A stretch of 64,000 nt of DNA from Oreocharis arfaki (GCA_013398015.1 VZRR01010915.1:372001-436000); one strand, 5' to 3'; positions 26,501-36,294 are shown, counted from the stretch's first letter. The notes: generated from the sequence alone by a model not told the origin. A program made the numbers and translations.

Positions 26501-29500
26501 CCTAAGGAGAGAAATAAATTCTCTACTTGATCTTCTGGACGTGAGACAAAAAGTAGAAGTAAAGAAGTTTTACTATTTCATTCTCAAGTGGGGCACTGAG
26601 GAATAAGAATTGCTTAGAAGCTGGTAGTAATCTCCGTTTGTCTTGATGTCCTCTTATTTTAGTTAAAAAGATCCTTTTTCTGCTTTTTTAGACACATTGG
26701 ACATGTTGGTTGGGATCCAAACACAGGTTTTGATGTAAGTAATTTCATAAGTTACTGAAGACAATGATTTAAACTTTAGAGACTTTTTAATGTAAGTTAT
26801 AAAGATTTGCATTAAATAAAAAGTTAACTGTACAATTAAATAGTTATAAATGGGGATTTTATGATATGATGTAAACAGAGAGATGTTGGAGTAGAAGGGA
26901 ATAGGCAGGGGGACTGAGGGGGGGCAAAAGATTCAGAACCTTCAGTTTTTCTTGCAGGATACTTACCCCTCCTAAAGTAGTACTTTCCAACTTGAAAAGT
27001 CAACCCAGAGATATGTACGTCACCGTGCTGTTCCTTCTAACAATACGGTTTGCGGGTATTTTTTTTCCCCAATACAAATGATATTTTAAAAATCCTTCTA
27101 CATTTCAAGCTACTTAAAACTAATGTATCTGACTTGCAGGTGAACAACTTAGACCCAGAACTGAAAAATCTGTTTGATCTGTGTGGAATTTCAGAGGCTC
27201 AGCTAAAAGACAAAGAAACTTCTAAGGTCATATATGATTTCATTGAAAAAACAGGAGGTGTGGAAGCTGTTAAAAATGAACTGCGCAGACAAGGTGGGAT
27301 TCCTTTTATTTCCACATAAAAATTAAAAGGGCGTTTTTTGCCCTTAAGGATTAGAGTAGAAACTGTTGATGGTGAGCAGTTTTTGATTCTCTTCTCTGGG
27401 CTTCATGTCACTGCAGTTGCACTGGATCATGTTTCCATACACTATATACTATGTAAAAATGTTCAGGCATGACCCATGAGAGTACTTGTCCCTAAGGAAT
27501 AAGGATATTTATGTCAATTAAGTAATTTCCAGTAGCACTTAGTCTGATTGCAAAGCTACACAGTATGGTTGATAGAGATTTTTCCAACTGTGTGTGTTAA
27601 ATATTTAGTTATAATCTCAATCATATAAATAAATTAACATCTTGGAAGCCATAATGCTGTTGTCAACTGTAGTGGTAGTACATGGCTGGCGGGTATGTGT
27701 AGTGCCTGTTTACCCTGGCAGCACTATGTAGTGAGCCTTGCAACAGCTAGAGACCTGCAAATTTTATATTATTTTGTAAAGTTAGTTTCTTTCTAATTTG
27801 AAATTAAAAATACTATTTTTGAAGATGATTCTGCTGCAAAAAAATTCTCAAATAAGCTACTGCCTGCCTAACCTTTAAATGTGACCTCAGCCAATGCATT
27901 ATCTAGTGGAAGATAGCAAGTCAGTTTAAAATTACCCTGCCAGTGTCAAACTTCCAAAAATTTACTTAGAGCTCTTCTCAAGAGACAAATTATGTAAATT
28001 GAAATTATAGTGGTTTGAAAGCAGTGAGTAAATTGTTCAGTGACTGAAGAGATACAGAATCAGGGTACAATGACTTGTTAATATTTATTCCTTAGGTCCC
28101 CCGCGGTGGAGCGGTATGTACTTGAGCTGGCATCTAAGCGTATGCTCCAAAGTATTCATGCAGTTGTGTGATTTCTTTCCTAGATGATACCTTAGTTTGC
28201 ACCTGTTTGACTGCAATACTAAAAATTATGTTTGAACTTCTTAGTTAAATTGCAAGCAAAACTCACAATTATGGGGTTTTTTGTCTCAGTAAGATATCTG
28301 TCAGCTTCTTTATAGAATCTTAACTCTGTTTAAATGTTTACAGAGTTGTTGATCCCAGATTGCTAACTGTAAAACCAGATTGAGAAGACTTGCCTTGGAG
28401 TCTTATGACTAGTTTAAAATATTTTTTAAATGCCTATTTTTTATTTTGTATGTGTTAACTTCACATTATGGCCACTTGCATGTATGCAATTAAAAGAAAA
28501 ACTGCCTCATCTATAACATGCATGATGATAATTTACTTCTGTGCTTTTTGAAAGAGGTGGATAAAATACTCCTGTATTTCAGTGGATTTATCCACAATTA
28601 TGTTACTTGATGTATAGCCTTGACTGCTGTTTGAAGTGTTCTTTCTCAACTGAAACACATTTTTCTGTGTTTCTTGCAAGAATTTCTGTGCTTACGTATT
28701 CGCCCTGCTAGGATGGTGACTAGAGAGTTGCAGACAAGCCATTCTGCTGAGATGGAAATTATTTTCCAGTTTTCTCTGCCCTTTCCCTAGTTTTGGTACT
28801 GGTGGTTGTTTTTTTGGTGACAGTACTATCAATAGATTATACGAACTTTATTATTAATAGTGGTGTACAGATCAGTGTGCATTTATTAAAAAAATATATT
28901 TTCTTGCTTTGCTTGTACTATCTGTTTGAGGGGGAAGGGGGAGAGGATGAGTTAATGTGCTCTCTCCTTGCTGCTTGTCTCTCATTTCACTACAGTTGAG
29001 TGCAGACAGGCTGAATGCTGTTTCCACAGATTAGATGTGGCATATCTCCCTAGATATAATGCAAATAAACCATTTCCCGACAGGAAAACCTAAACCTAGT
29101 GTTCAAAATCTACGGTCAGTACAGACTGGAGCCACGACCACGCTGGGTATCTCCTCAGTATTGCAAAAACCCCGTACGTAATGCTTGGCGGGTTGTTACA
29201 CTTGGTAATACTGCCCTCCAGTGGCTGGAAAGGGAACTACAGCCATATCAGCCAAAAATGGTGGCAGTTTTTAAAATCAAAAACGTTGGCAGGATGTCTC
29301 TTGGAAAACATATGACATTTCAGCAGCAGCTCTCTCTCTGTTGTTCTTGTTCAGGGGTAGAAAAAAAACAGCAGCTTGTGGAACTTAAGAACATAATACG
29401 TGATTTTAAGAGTAGTATCTTCTCTAAAGATGAGCCGGGAAGGAGCCTTTGAGGTACTGGTGACTCCTCCTTCCCCAAAATCCCATTTTTAGGGATGTTC

Positions 29501-32500
29501 CCTTCTCTATGCCAGTGCAGCCAGACTGCTTTCTTTGCAAGTAACATGAAGGGGATAGTAGAAGAGGTAAAGAAGTATCTTCTTGAGTGTAATACCCTTT
29601 TTGTTATAAAGGCATGTGAAATCAAACATTAATTTTCTAGTTACATGACGGCACATGGATTATTAAGTAGTTATATGCAGCAACCACACAACCTAAAGTA
29701 CCATGAGCCATTAGATGCTTAATGGTAGAGGAACTGAAACAGTGCTATTTAAAATGCCATTAGCAAAACAAGTACATTTCAAGGCCACTTCACAGAGAAA
29801 TGATCCTGTGTAGTCGTAAAGTTGTTTCCTTTTGACAGTCCTTGCCATAAAGATATTGTTGGAAGTAATTTTCAGTAAAAGAAACTAAGAGTCAGTTTAT
29901 GCTGCATTATAATGCATTAGTAGGGGGATTTTTGTTACTGGAAGATATTGCTTCCAAGAATGCTTGCATCTGTAATTACCTAGTAAAATAATGGATAGAT
30001 TAGAAAGTGGAAATTCTGTATTTCACTTAAGATGTATTTTCTGAAAAGTTTTTCTCTTCTATTCTGTCCTAGCTGAACAAAATGTTACAGGATTCTTCTG
30101 AATTCTAATCAGTCTTTCTGTGTATTGCATGTGCTTCCTGCAGTGGTTGACTCTTACAAAATACACAGCTGACATAGTCTATGATTAGCTTGGTTTGCCA
30201 TATAGGCATAGCTTCTATTTAGCTGTATCCAGTTTAATCCAGAATTGGTAGAATTTGCACAGGCACAGAGATCCTTGCAAAAGGCAAGGCACAGCCTGTT
30301 TTCTTTTTCTGCTCATCTCCGAAAGACTTGTGGGTATTGAGTAGCGGTAGTTCCAAGTTGTTTTGTTTCATTTCAGCTCCACCTCCGCCACCACCGTGCA
30401 GAGGAGGACCCCCTCCACCTCCACCTCCTCCTCCCCATAGCTCGGGCCCTCCTCCTCCCCCTGCTAGGGGCCGAGGGGCACCACCTCCACCTCCTTCAAG
30501 AGCTCCCACAGCAGCACCTCCACCCCCACCTCCATCTAGACCTGGTGCAACAGTGCCCCCACCTCCTCCAAACCGGATGTATCCTCCACCACCACCAGTG
30601 CATTCCTCATCTGCACCATCCGGCCCTCCTCCGCCCCCGCCGCCACCAGCAAGTGGGGCATCTGTTCCTCCACCCCCTCCACCTCCTCCACCCCCTCCTG
30701 GTCCTCCTCCACCACCAGGCCTTCCTTCAGAGGTTGATCACCAGCTTCCAGTTCCTGTGGGAAACAAAGCAGCACTCTTGGATCAAATCAGAGAAGGAGC
30801 TCAGTTAAAGAAGGTAGAACAGAACAGTCGACCAGCATCCTGCTCAGGAAGAGATGCACTGCTAGACCAGATACGACAGGGTATACAGTTGAAATCCGTG
30901 AGTAAAAGCTCTTTCTCATCCAGGTCTTATCCCCTTGGGACTTGCAAATGCAGTATGAACAGTAAATTGTGGCTCTGCTTTGGGGGCCAGATTGTAAGTT
31001 TTAGAGTTTCTGAAGTGATGACTAAACAGTAGTACTGAGAAAGTGCAAAGAACACACATTTGCTACAGATGAGTATTGGTGCATGAAATTACCCTTTCAA
31101 ACTCATTTCTCACTTTTGAGTAAAGCTTTAAGCGTAAATCCTACAATGATGATGCCATAGTATCATGGCTATGTAGAACTTTTGGAAGAATTATGAAAGA
31201 TTGCTGCTCTCCTGAATATTCAGTAAGATAACCTAAATTGCAGGGGATGACTTAAGGAGTAATGGCAGTGGATGGCAAACACTAAATTTATTAGTTTGTT
31301 TTTATTTTCATCTTAAAATGGACCTGTGTTCTGCAAATGTTGAGGCTTGTAAGAAGGTGGCTGCCTGTGTCTGGACAAGTGCTGCCCATGAGAGATGCTG
31401 TAGCTGTCCTTGCTGCAGCACAGGCTATTACTGTTTCTTACTGATGCCACTGATTATCTTAAAATTAATTTCTTTAAAATAACTTTGCCTGTTGGTACTT
31501 AATTTTGCCACTCCTCTGCACTCGAGGCTTCTGCTGTAAAAAGTGTAAGGGTGTGTTCGTATTTATTTGCCATTAGAGGTATGCATTATCAAAGTTAATT
31601 ACTTCAGAAGGGATTATCAACCCAAAGCAGTCTCTGTTTACAAACCCAAACAATGAAAAATATTTTGTGGTATATACCAAAGATAAAATAAGTAGTGGTT
31701 ATGCAGCCAGACAAGTCATGCCTGTACAACCATATTAAGAAGCTTTCCTTTAGATAAATGCTCACTTCATCAGAGCTGAAATAATTAACCTTGGTTATGG
31801 CCAACTACAGGTCTGTTATATGGTAAAAAATTAAAGTTTTTTTAATAAAGATTTTGCAGTGTGAGCTAAAGGAACAAGCTGGTTTTTGCTTTCTTCTGGT
31901 GGAAAATAAACTCATTAATCTTAAAGAAAAAGTGTCTCAAAATACAGAAGTTCTGTTTTACTAATTGCGTCTTTCTGTTGTAACCTTTTTTCCAAGGTAT
32001 CTGATGGTCAGGAGAGTGCACCACCTACACCTGCGCCCACCTCAGGAATCGTGGGTGCGTTAATGGAAGTTATGCAGAAAAGGAGCAAAGCCATTCATTC
32101 TTCAGGTGTGTTTTATGGAATTTTTGTGGCCTCACGGTGTCAGGTTTTCAAGAGTTAACATTTCTATTTATCATAAAATACTCCTGGAGAAAAGCATGGA
32201 TTCCAGCATGTAGTGCAGTGCAGAATGCTCTCAGCAGCGCCCTGGTGATGGGCTGAATGGGTCCTTCACACTGCTTTGAATTACTGGGGTGTAGCAATTC
32301 ACAGTAATCCTCAACTAAGTTTCTAAGCAAGGTTAATATCCTTATAAAGACTTTCTTACTGTTGCAACTGACTTGTTTTTATTTACTAGCTGCCTGATGA
32401 AATAAGTTGTGAAAATATTTTGGAAGAAGGTTTTTCATGCTTTCTGTTGGTTGACGCTAAATCTCTTGCCAATATTCAGCTCCTGTGCTGTGGCTCCCAG

Positions 32501-33586
32501 TGGGCTTAGGCTGCCACCTCCTGGATAAAGGAGCAGATGTCCAGTGTTACTTGACTAGGCCTCTACCAGGGCTGCATCAACTTTCCATGCTTAAGTGCTG
32601 GGGAAAAATTAGGGCTGCCAAGAGGATTTGCGTTTCTCAAATACCAGCCTGTAATAAATGTAGTTCAGTAGCTGCAATGCAGCTGTTTGGGTACATCTGT
32701 TCTGTTCAGGCTTTGATAAGTTTTTTTCTAGAGCTTGTCTTGATATCAGAACTGGGTATGCAGTCTGCAGAGCATTTGGCCAAGTTCAGTATGGTTTGCT
32801 GCTATGCTGCCCTATGTAGTAATTGCCAATTTTGGTATTTAACATAAATTAAATACCTGAAGGGAGCTAAATGCAGTGTTTTCCCATAGGAAGGAAATGC
32901 TCTTGTCTAACAAATAAGTAGTCTAATTTTAACAGGCTGCATTTTTTAAAGTATTATGCACATTAAAAAAGTGGAAGGCTGAATAAAGTCAACAACAAGC
33001 ATTGACTTTAAAGCTGATGTTCATTACACAGCTTTGAATATTCCAGTATCCACGATGGTCTTTAGTTCACCAGACCTTTTTGGGGGCCCTGTTTTTTTAT
33101 TTGCTTGTAAAGTAAACAAATTCCATTATGTAGTAAATCTGGGAAAGCAGTTCTTACATTCCAGAAATTAATCTCTTCCTGAAGTTTGAAACCCAGTCTG
33201 GAACAAGCTGGCAACTCTCACGTTCTCTAAGAGTAGTAAGTAGTAACTGTTAAACAAGAGCTTCTGATTCTTTTTCTCCTAGAACAAAACATGCTTTTCC
33301 TGTGTGAGGGAAAGAGTAAGAAACAAATTAGATTTAACTTCCAGCTAGTAACTATCTAAACAAGATGTCATGTCTAGCAATCTTAAAATAGAGTATTACT
33401 AAATGTATTGTCATGACGACCTTGAGCTGATTGTTCTCTTTTCAGAAAATGGTGACAGAAATCAGTAACACTTTTATCATGTTAATTCTGTGCATGCAAG
33501 TGACTTGCTTTTCTTGTTTTACAGATGAAGATGAAGATGAAGATGATGAAGAAGACTTTGAGGATGATGACGAATGGGATGATTGA
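11421..33586 (+). CDS. WASL: WASL (N-WASP), exons 2-11, spliced, 5' partial
   Basis: Neural Wiskott-Aldrich syndrome protein: when bound by Cdc42-GTP and PIP2 it opens and activates the Arp2/3 complex to nucleate branched actin at membranes. Ten exons join in frame (join 11421..11555, 12839..12925, 13442..13538, 18493..18516, 23314..23482, 26692..26734, 27140..27293, 30377..30897, 31997..32105, 33525..33586) to 466 residues. Counted from the first in-window codon: WH1/EVH1 domain up to about 106, basic PIP2-binding stretch near 146-157 (KEKKKGKTKKRR), CRIB/GTPase-binding domain about 161-236, proline-rich domain 238-355, two WH2 motifs (LLDQIREGAQLKKV and LLDQIRQGIQLKSV), central helix in exon 10, acidic tail with DDEWDD. 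Every junction has GT-AG and phases agree. The protein would be 505 residues, the human length, if missing exon 1 gives 39; Tyr217 here would then be Tyr256, the known phosphorylation site. No frameshift or stop is seen. Confidence 0.97.
11556..12838 (+). other. WASL intron 2
   Basis: 1.28 kb with GTAAGC donor and TTTTCAG acceptor after a strong pyrimidine tract. No repeat or conserved element was recognised. The open frames are short and unremarkable. Confidence 0.9.
12839..12925 (+). CDS. WASL: WASL exon 3 (WH1 domain)
   Basis: It has 29 codons, phase 0 at both ends, from DGKLLWEQELYNN to FHTFAGD. A strong pyrimidine tract precedes the acceptor CAG, and the donor is GTGAGT. It encodes the middle of the WH1 domain, including the aromatic-rich FVYNSPRGYFHTF strand pair. 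Confidence 0.97.
12926..13441 (+). other. WASL intron 3
   Basis: This short AT-rich intron has a GTGAGT donor and an acceptor in ATGTTTTTCAG. Nothing else was recognised. Confidence 0.9.
13442..13538 (+). CDS. WASL: WASL exon 4 (end of WH1 domain)
   Basis: It has 32 codons plus one base (phase 1 at the end). It begins TCQVGLNFANEEEA and ends in the basic run GRRQRKS. This is the C-terminal helix of the WH1 domain. The split codon is completed by the first two bases of exon 5 to give Glu. The donor is GTAAAT. Confidence 0.96.
13539..18492 (+). other. WASL intron 4
   Basis: Nearly 5 kb. It includes GT/T-rich patches at about 15893-15960 and 17060-17125, and a very AT-rich patch at about 15225-15310. 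No exon-like or recognisable transposon sequence was seen. Confidence 0.85.
18493..18516 (+). CDS. WASL: WASL exon 5 (24-nt microexon, KRRDPPN)
   Basis: This 24-nt exon, phase 1 on both sides, lies between introns of almost 5 kb. It encodes KRRDPPN, flanked by the split codons for Glu and Gly. The acceptor is a T-rich tract ending CAACAG and the donor is GTAAGC. The residues fit the human linker SEKRRDPPNGPN after the WH1 domain. Because its length is a multiple of three, skipping it would keep the frame. Confidence 0.94.
18517..23313 (+). other. WASL intron 5
   Basis: 4.8 kb, holding a T17 run at 20611-20627, an exon-like open stretch at 21005-21244 reported under findings, and a TATG/TA simple repeat at 22381-22414. 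Otherwise I see only unique AT-rich sequence. Confidence 0.85.
22381..22414. repeat. TGTA/TA simple repeat
   Basis: About 34 bases of alternating pyrimidine-purine sequence: TGTG, then TATG units, then ATATAT. It is a microsatellite-type tract in WASL intron 5, likely variable in length. Confidence 0.8.
23314..23482 (+). CDS. WASL: WASL exon 6 (linker, basic region, start of CRIB)
   Basis: It has 2 bases, 55 codons, then 2 bases (phases 1 and 2). It runs from PNLPMATVDIKNPEITTNRF through the lysine-rich KEKKKGKTKKRR to ADIGTPSNF, the start of the CRIB motif. The basic stretch is the family's PIP2-binding site. The acceptor is TTTCACAG; the donor CA|GTAAGT splits the Gln codon. Confidence 0.97.
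23483..26691 (+). other. WASL intron 6
   Basis: 3.2 kb. It starts with a G-rich patch, then a T14 run and (GT)5 at 23579-23602. The rest is AT-rich without recognisable repeats. The acceptor is preceded by CTGCTTTTTTAG. Confidence 0.85.
23579..23602. repeat. T14 (GT)5 simple repeat
   Basis: A run of 14 T followed by five GT units, just downstream of the exon 6 donor. It is seen directly and may be length-polymorphic. Confidence 0.85.
26692..26734 (+). CDS. WASL: WASL exon 7 (CRIB core HIGHVGWD)
   Basis: This 43-nt exon completes the split Gln codon and encodes HIGHVGWDPNTGFD, the core of the Cdc42/Rac interactive binding motif. The two His residues contact Cdc42 in the family. The acceptor is TTTTTTAG and the donor is GTAAGT. 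It ends in phase 0. Confidence 0.97.
26735..27139 (+). other. WASL intron 7
   Basis: 405 bp, short, with GTAAGT donor and GACTTGCAG acceptor. The reading frame of exon 8 stays open for 90 bases into the 3' end of this intron, which is a chance extension. Confidence 0.9.
27140..27293 (+). CDS. WASL: WASL exon 8 (GTPase-binding/autoinhibitory domain)
   Basis: It has 51 codons plus one base. It encodes NNLDPELKNLFDLCGISEAQ, the Src/FAK-type tyrosine site VIYDFIEKTGG, and VEAVKNELRRQ. In the family this segment folds onto the C-terminal VCA region to hold the protein inactive. The first residue is Val (GTG) where the human protein has Leu. The acceptor is GACTTGCAG and the donor GTGGGA is weaker than the others in the gene. 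Confidence 0.97.
27294..30376 (+). other. WASL intron 8
   Basis: 3.1 kb. It contains the candidate 18-nt microexon at 28096-28113 and a 117-codon open stretch at 29099-29452 that I do not recognise. A CTCF-like motif lies in that stretch at 29212-29224. No transposon was recognised. Confidence 0.85.
28096..28113 (+). other. candidate 18-nt WASL microexon in intron 8
   Basis: An 18-nt GC-rich stretch follows TTATTCCTTAG and precedes GTATGT. Exon 8 ends and exon 9 starts in phase 1, and the 18 nt fits the same phase, so inclusion would read ...RRQ-GPPRWS-APPPP... with no stop. The insert would sit where the GTPase-binding domain passes into the proline-rich domain. A possible branch point (TGAC) lies 26 bases upstream. 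I cannot show that it is spliced; it is inferred from splice signals and frame only. Confidence 0.42.
30377..30897 (+). CDS. WASL: WASL exon 9 (proline-rich domain and WH2 motifs)
   Basis: It has 2 bases and 173 codons. The first two thirds encode the proline-rich domain: runs of 5 to 11 prolines separated by short linkers such as ARGRGA, SRAPTAA and NRMY. These bind profilin and SH3 proteins (Nck, Grb2, Src family). The last part encodes two actin-binding WH2 motifs, KAALLDQIREGAQLKKVE and DALLDQIRQGIQLKS. The acceptor is TTTCATTTCAG and the donor is GTGAGT. The coding strand is strongly C-rich, which makes long false ORFs in the other frames and strand. Confidence 0.97.
30898..31996 (+). 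other. WASL intron 9
   Basis: 1.1 kb. The exon 9 frame continues open for 45 codons past the donor to a stop at 31030-31032. No repeat was recognised. Confidence 0.9.
31997..32105 (+). CDS. WASL: WASL exon 10 (central/cofilin-homology helix)
   Basis: It has 36 codons plus one base: a Pro/Thr linker, then GIVGALMEVMQKRSKAIHSS, the amphipathic C helix. In the family that helix binds either Arp2/3 or the autoinhibitory GTPase-binding domain. The acceptor is TTTTTTCCAAG and the donor is GTGTGT. Confidence 0.96.
32106..33524 (+). other. WASL intron 10
   Basis: 1.4 kb between the central-helix exon and the acidic-tail exon. A 120-codon open frame at 32485-32847 is Cys-rich, has no family resemblance and is judged chance. 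Confidence 0.88.
33525..33586 (+). CDS. WASL: WASL exon 11 (acidic tail and stop)
   Basis: It has 2 bases, 19 codons and TGA. It encodes an Asp/Glu run with DDEEDFEDDDEWDD at the end; the conserved Trp near the terminus is needed for Arp2/3 activation in the family. The human protein ends DEWED, so the last pair differs conservatively. The acceptor is TTTTACAG. Confidence 0.97.
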
Positions 33587-33966
33587 TCATATATTATTAT
33601 ATATATATTTTTTAAGGTGAATGATATACTAAACACTGCTTTCTGTCTATGGATTCTGTAAAATTATCATGTAAATGTTCTACCAATTTGCTGTATATTT
33701 TTGTTGCCTTTTGCTTTTTTATTAATCTGTGCAATACCTCATTTAATCTGTAAAGGTTTGTCATAATCCTCTACAAAGCTACTCCCTGTTAATGTGTGCA
33801 AGTTTACACCTGGATGATCATGTACATGTGAATACTTTCCATTCCATCAATAAGGGAGTTCAAATGTAATATGTGAGACTGACAAAAACCTTAATGTAAT
33901 TTAGTTATAATGCAAGAAGGAAAACACTATTTTCATACCCTACTTTTTCTGTATCTAAATTTTCTT

Positions 33967-33972
33967 ATTAAA
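33967..33972 (+). terminator. possible early WASL polyA signal ATTAAA
   Basis: ATTAAA lies 381 bases after the stop codon, followed by a TG/T-rich stretch. It could give a short 3' UTR isoform. It is a weak variant hexamer. Confidence 0.3.
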
Positions 33973-34323
33973 GCCTAGTATAGCACTATGTTCTTTAAGT
34001 GATGCAGCTCTTAGTTTATTTAGCCCCTTGATTTCAAATGCAATGCTATATGAATGTTGAGGCTGGTTTATACTATTGCATGGTTTCAAATACATCAAGA
34101 CATTGCAGTTCAAATCTTAGCAGTATGCTTTACATAACACAAAAGCACTACAAAAATGCACAGCTAGTTGTGAAAATTACCTTGCCCTAACTATAGTACT
34201 GACTGCCATTGAACGGCAGTAGTAATTAAATTCTTCAATTGGAGACTTCTATCTGAAGTTAAACAGGGTGGCTCTATATTGTCTTAGTTGTAAAGGCAAC
34301 TTGGATGCAGACAAGTTCACCTT

Positions 34324-34440
34324 TTGGTTGGTTTGTTTGAGTTTGGGGTTCTGGGGAGGGTTTCTGGGGGATTTTTTTGGTGGTTGGGTTTTGCTGGTTG
34401 GTTGGTTTTTTGTTTGGGTTTGGTTTTTTTTTTTCCCCCT
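34324..34440 (+). repeat. GT-rich low-complexity tract
   Basis: Repeated TTGG, GGTTT and TTTGGG units followed by T10 and CCCCC. It lies in the WASL 3' UTR and would be a U/G-rich stretch in RNA. Confidence 0.7.
34345..34370 (+). promoter_or_regulatory. G-quadruplex motif in WASL 3' UTR
   Basis: Four G-runs of 4, 4, 3 and 5 are separated by loops of 4, 1 and 5 bases on the transcript strand. This satisfies the usual G3+N1-7 definition. It sits in a GT-rich tract (34324-34440). Confidence 0.6.
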
Positions 34441-35783
34441 GCTCTGACTTTCAGAATGAAGATGTCTAAATTACTGGGGGCTGTACTGGAGGCTGGCAGT
34501 CGCTACAGCTTGATTGATTTTTAAAATCTATTTTTTTGGTTTTTAGGCTGAAGGGCTGCATTTAAGGCTTGCTTCAATAGCATTTAATTACTTTTTAAAA
34601 TTTTAGGACATTGGTGTACTAAGAAACACAAGTGGTATTACTTTGCAGTCTTTGCTTTATGGTACACAGCAGATGCTGAAACATCAATCTTACATCCTTT
34701 AGGTTGGAAAGTCATTAACTCAGAATTACACACTTGAGATAAGTACTGAACTTTATGGCAGTATTTTGTCTTCATATGTTGGCTTTAAGACCGAGGGTAG
34801 TGATGAAGATCAAGAACCTGATTCACAAGAATAGTATTTGAATAAGTGGAGAGAAAATGGGATTTTCATTTCACAGCTTGCACATTTATATAAGTTGTAC
34901 TTTGTAGTGCAGTAAACATTGGCACATCTGCCTGTTTTGAAATACTAATCTATGCTACGTGGGTATTTAATATCTGCAGCATTAATTACTGTACTTACTG
35001 TAATTTTCAGGTAGAAAATCTTTTTAAAAACCACATTATCTGACACAGAATGTTTAGTTAAGTCAGTTACATTTGGAGTGTAGTTAATACATGGTATCCT
35101 GGGTCTTTGACTGTAGTCAGGGTATCAAACGAAATTTAAGTTATCGAAATTGTCTTGACTGAAACCCAGTGTTGACCTGATCTTGACAGGCTGGACCTGC
35201 ATGATACGGCTTGGATTTCTAACCCAGTTATAACCTAGTCTTTAGCAAATTAATTTAGTCATATGAGAAGAAAAGAAAGTTACTGAAAAGTAGTGGGAGA
35301 GGTAAGGTTTTAGTTAAATTATTCAGAGGATGCTAACTTCCTTCCAAGAGTAATTTAAGCACATAACTTGGGAAAAAAAATTGCCAAGTGGTCTCACTTT
35401 GTTGCAGTAACTTTCGCATTGGCCTCTGCTGCTGGAAACACTTCCTGCTAGCTTTGCTGCTGTAATGGCTTGAGCTTTGGATCAAGTGCAAGTGCAGCCT
35501 GGTGTAGCTAATGACAGTGGAGTTAACAACTTGTGTATAAGGAAAATATTTGTATGGCTTTCATATAACTTCTGGCACTGCTCACTCATTTTTATTGCAT
35601 ATAGGGCATTTTAAAATTAAGCAGATGAGGCCTAGAGATTTTCCTAACATGCTACTTACTAGATATGTTTAGCTGTTTTGTTCCCAGAATTAGAATTTCT
35701 GCAATATAGTTAATAATTAAGCATCACAGTTCATTAATCAGATTTTTATTCTGGATTTTAGGAGCTCTGAAATTACGTTATTG

Positions 35784-35789
35784 AATAAA
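35784..35789 (+). terminator. likely WASL polyA signal AATAAA
   Basis: A canonical AATAAA in TTGAATAAAACTTTG is followed within 45 bases by T-rich and GTTTTGGGTTTT sequence, as expected of a cleavage region. Confidence 0.55.
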
Positions 35790-36294
35790 ACTTTGATTTG
35801 TAGATACTGGCCAAAGAAAGTTTTGGGTTTTCTATTTCTTCATACAAAAAGTACACTCACACCTGTGGTATCCAGGTTAATATTTACTTTAAAGTCGTGT
35901 TTGTTCATGATAAATTTCAGGCATACAGACTGTGATGGCAGTTAAGTTAGTCATAGCTGCATGCTTCAGCACTCTGCCACTTGCACTCCCAGCAGAAGAT
36001 AGCATTTCATGATACTGGTGCATTGTTGCTAAACATTGTAATGAAGGCCTCTTACATATTCTGGTTAATTGACTGTCCAGATAGCCTTAGCAATTAACAA
36101 ACTAGCATGAGGCTTTTGTATCTCAACACTCTATGTGCATAGACAATATCAGCTAGCCACTTGTACGTATGAAATTCGTAAGAACTTCTCAATCATTCAG
36201 TTTTCCATTTATCGAACTGAAATTTTTAGTATGTGAATTTTTGAAATGTACAGTGAATAGGATGTTGCACTGGTGGCAATTCATCATGAAGCAT

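Larger units (their letters stand above)
33587..35805 (+). other. WASL: WASL 3' UTR (to proximal strong polyA site)
   Basis: Starts with an AT-rich TATATA tract directly after the stop. It contains several ATTAAA/AATAAA-type signals, a GT-rich tract with a G-quadruplex motif at 34345-34370 and a small hairpin at 34202-34220. A length of about 2.2 kb agrees with the long 3' UTR known for mammalian WASL. The end is inferred from the AATAAA at 35784. Confidence 0.6.

Noticed and set aside
30234..30808. Long open frames in the other + frame and on the - strand over WASL exon 9 (Gly-, Glu- or His/Leu-rich)
   Set aside because: They are shadows of the CCN proline codons of exon 9, which lack stops in every frame.
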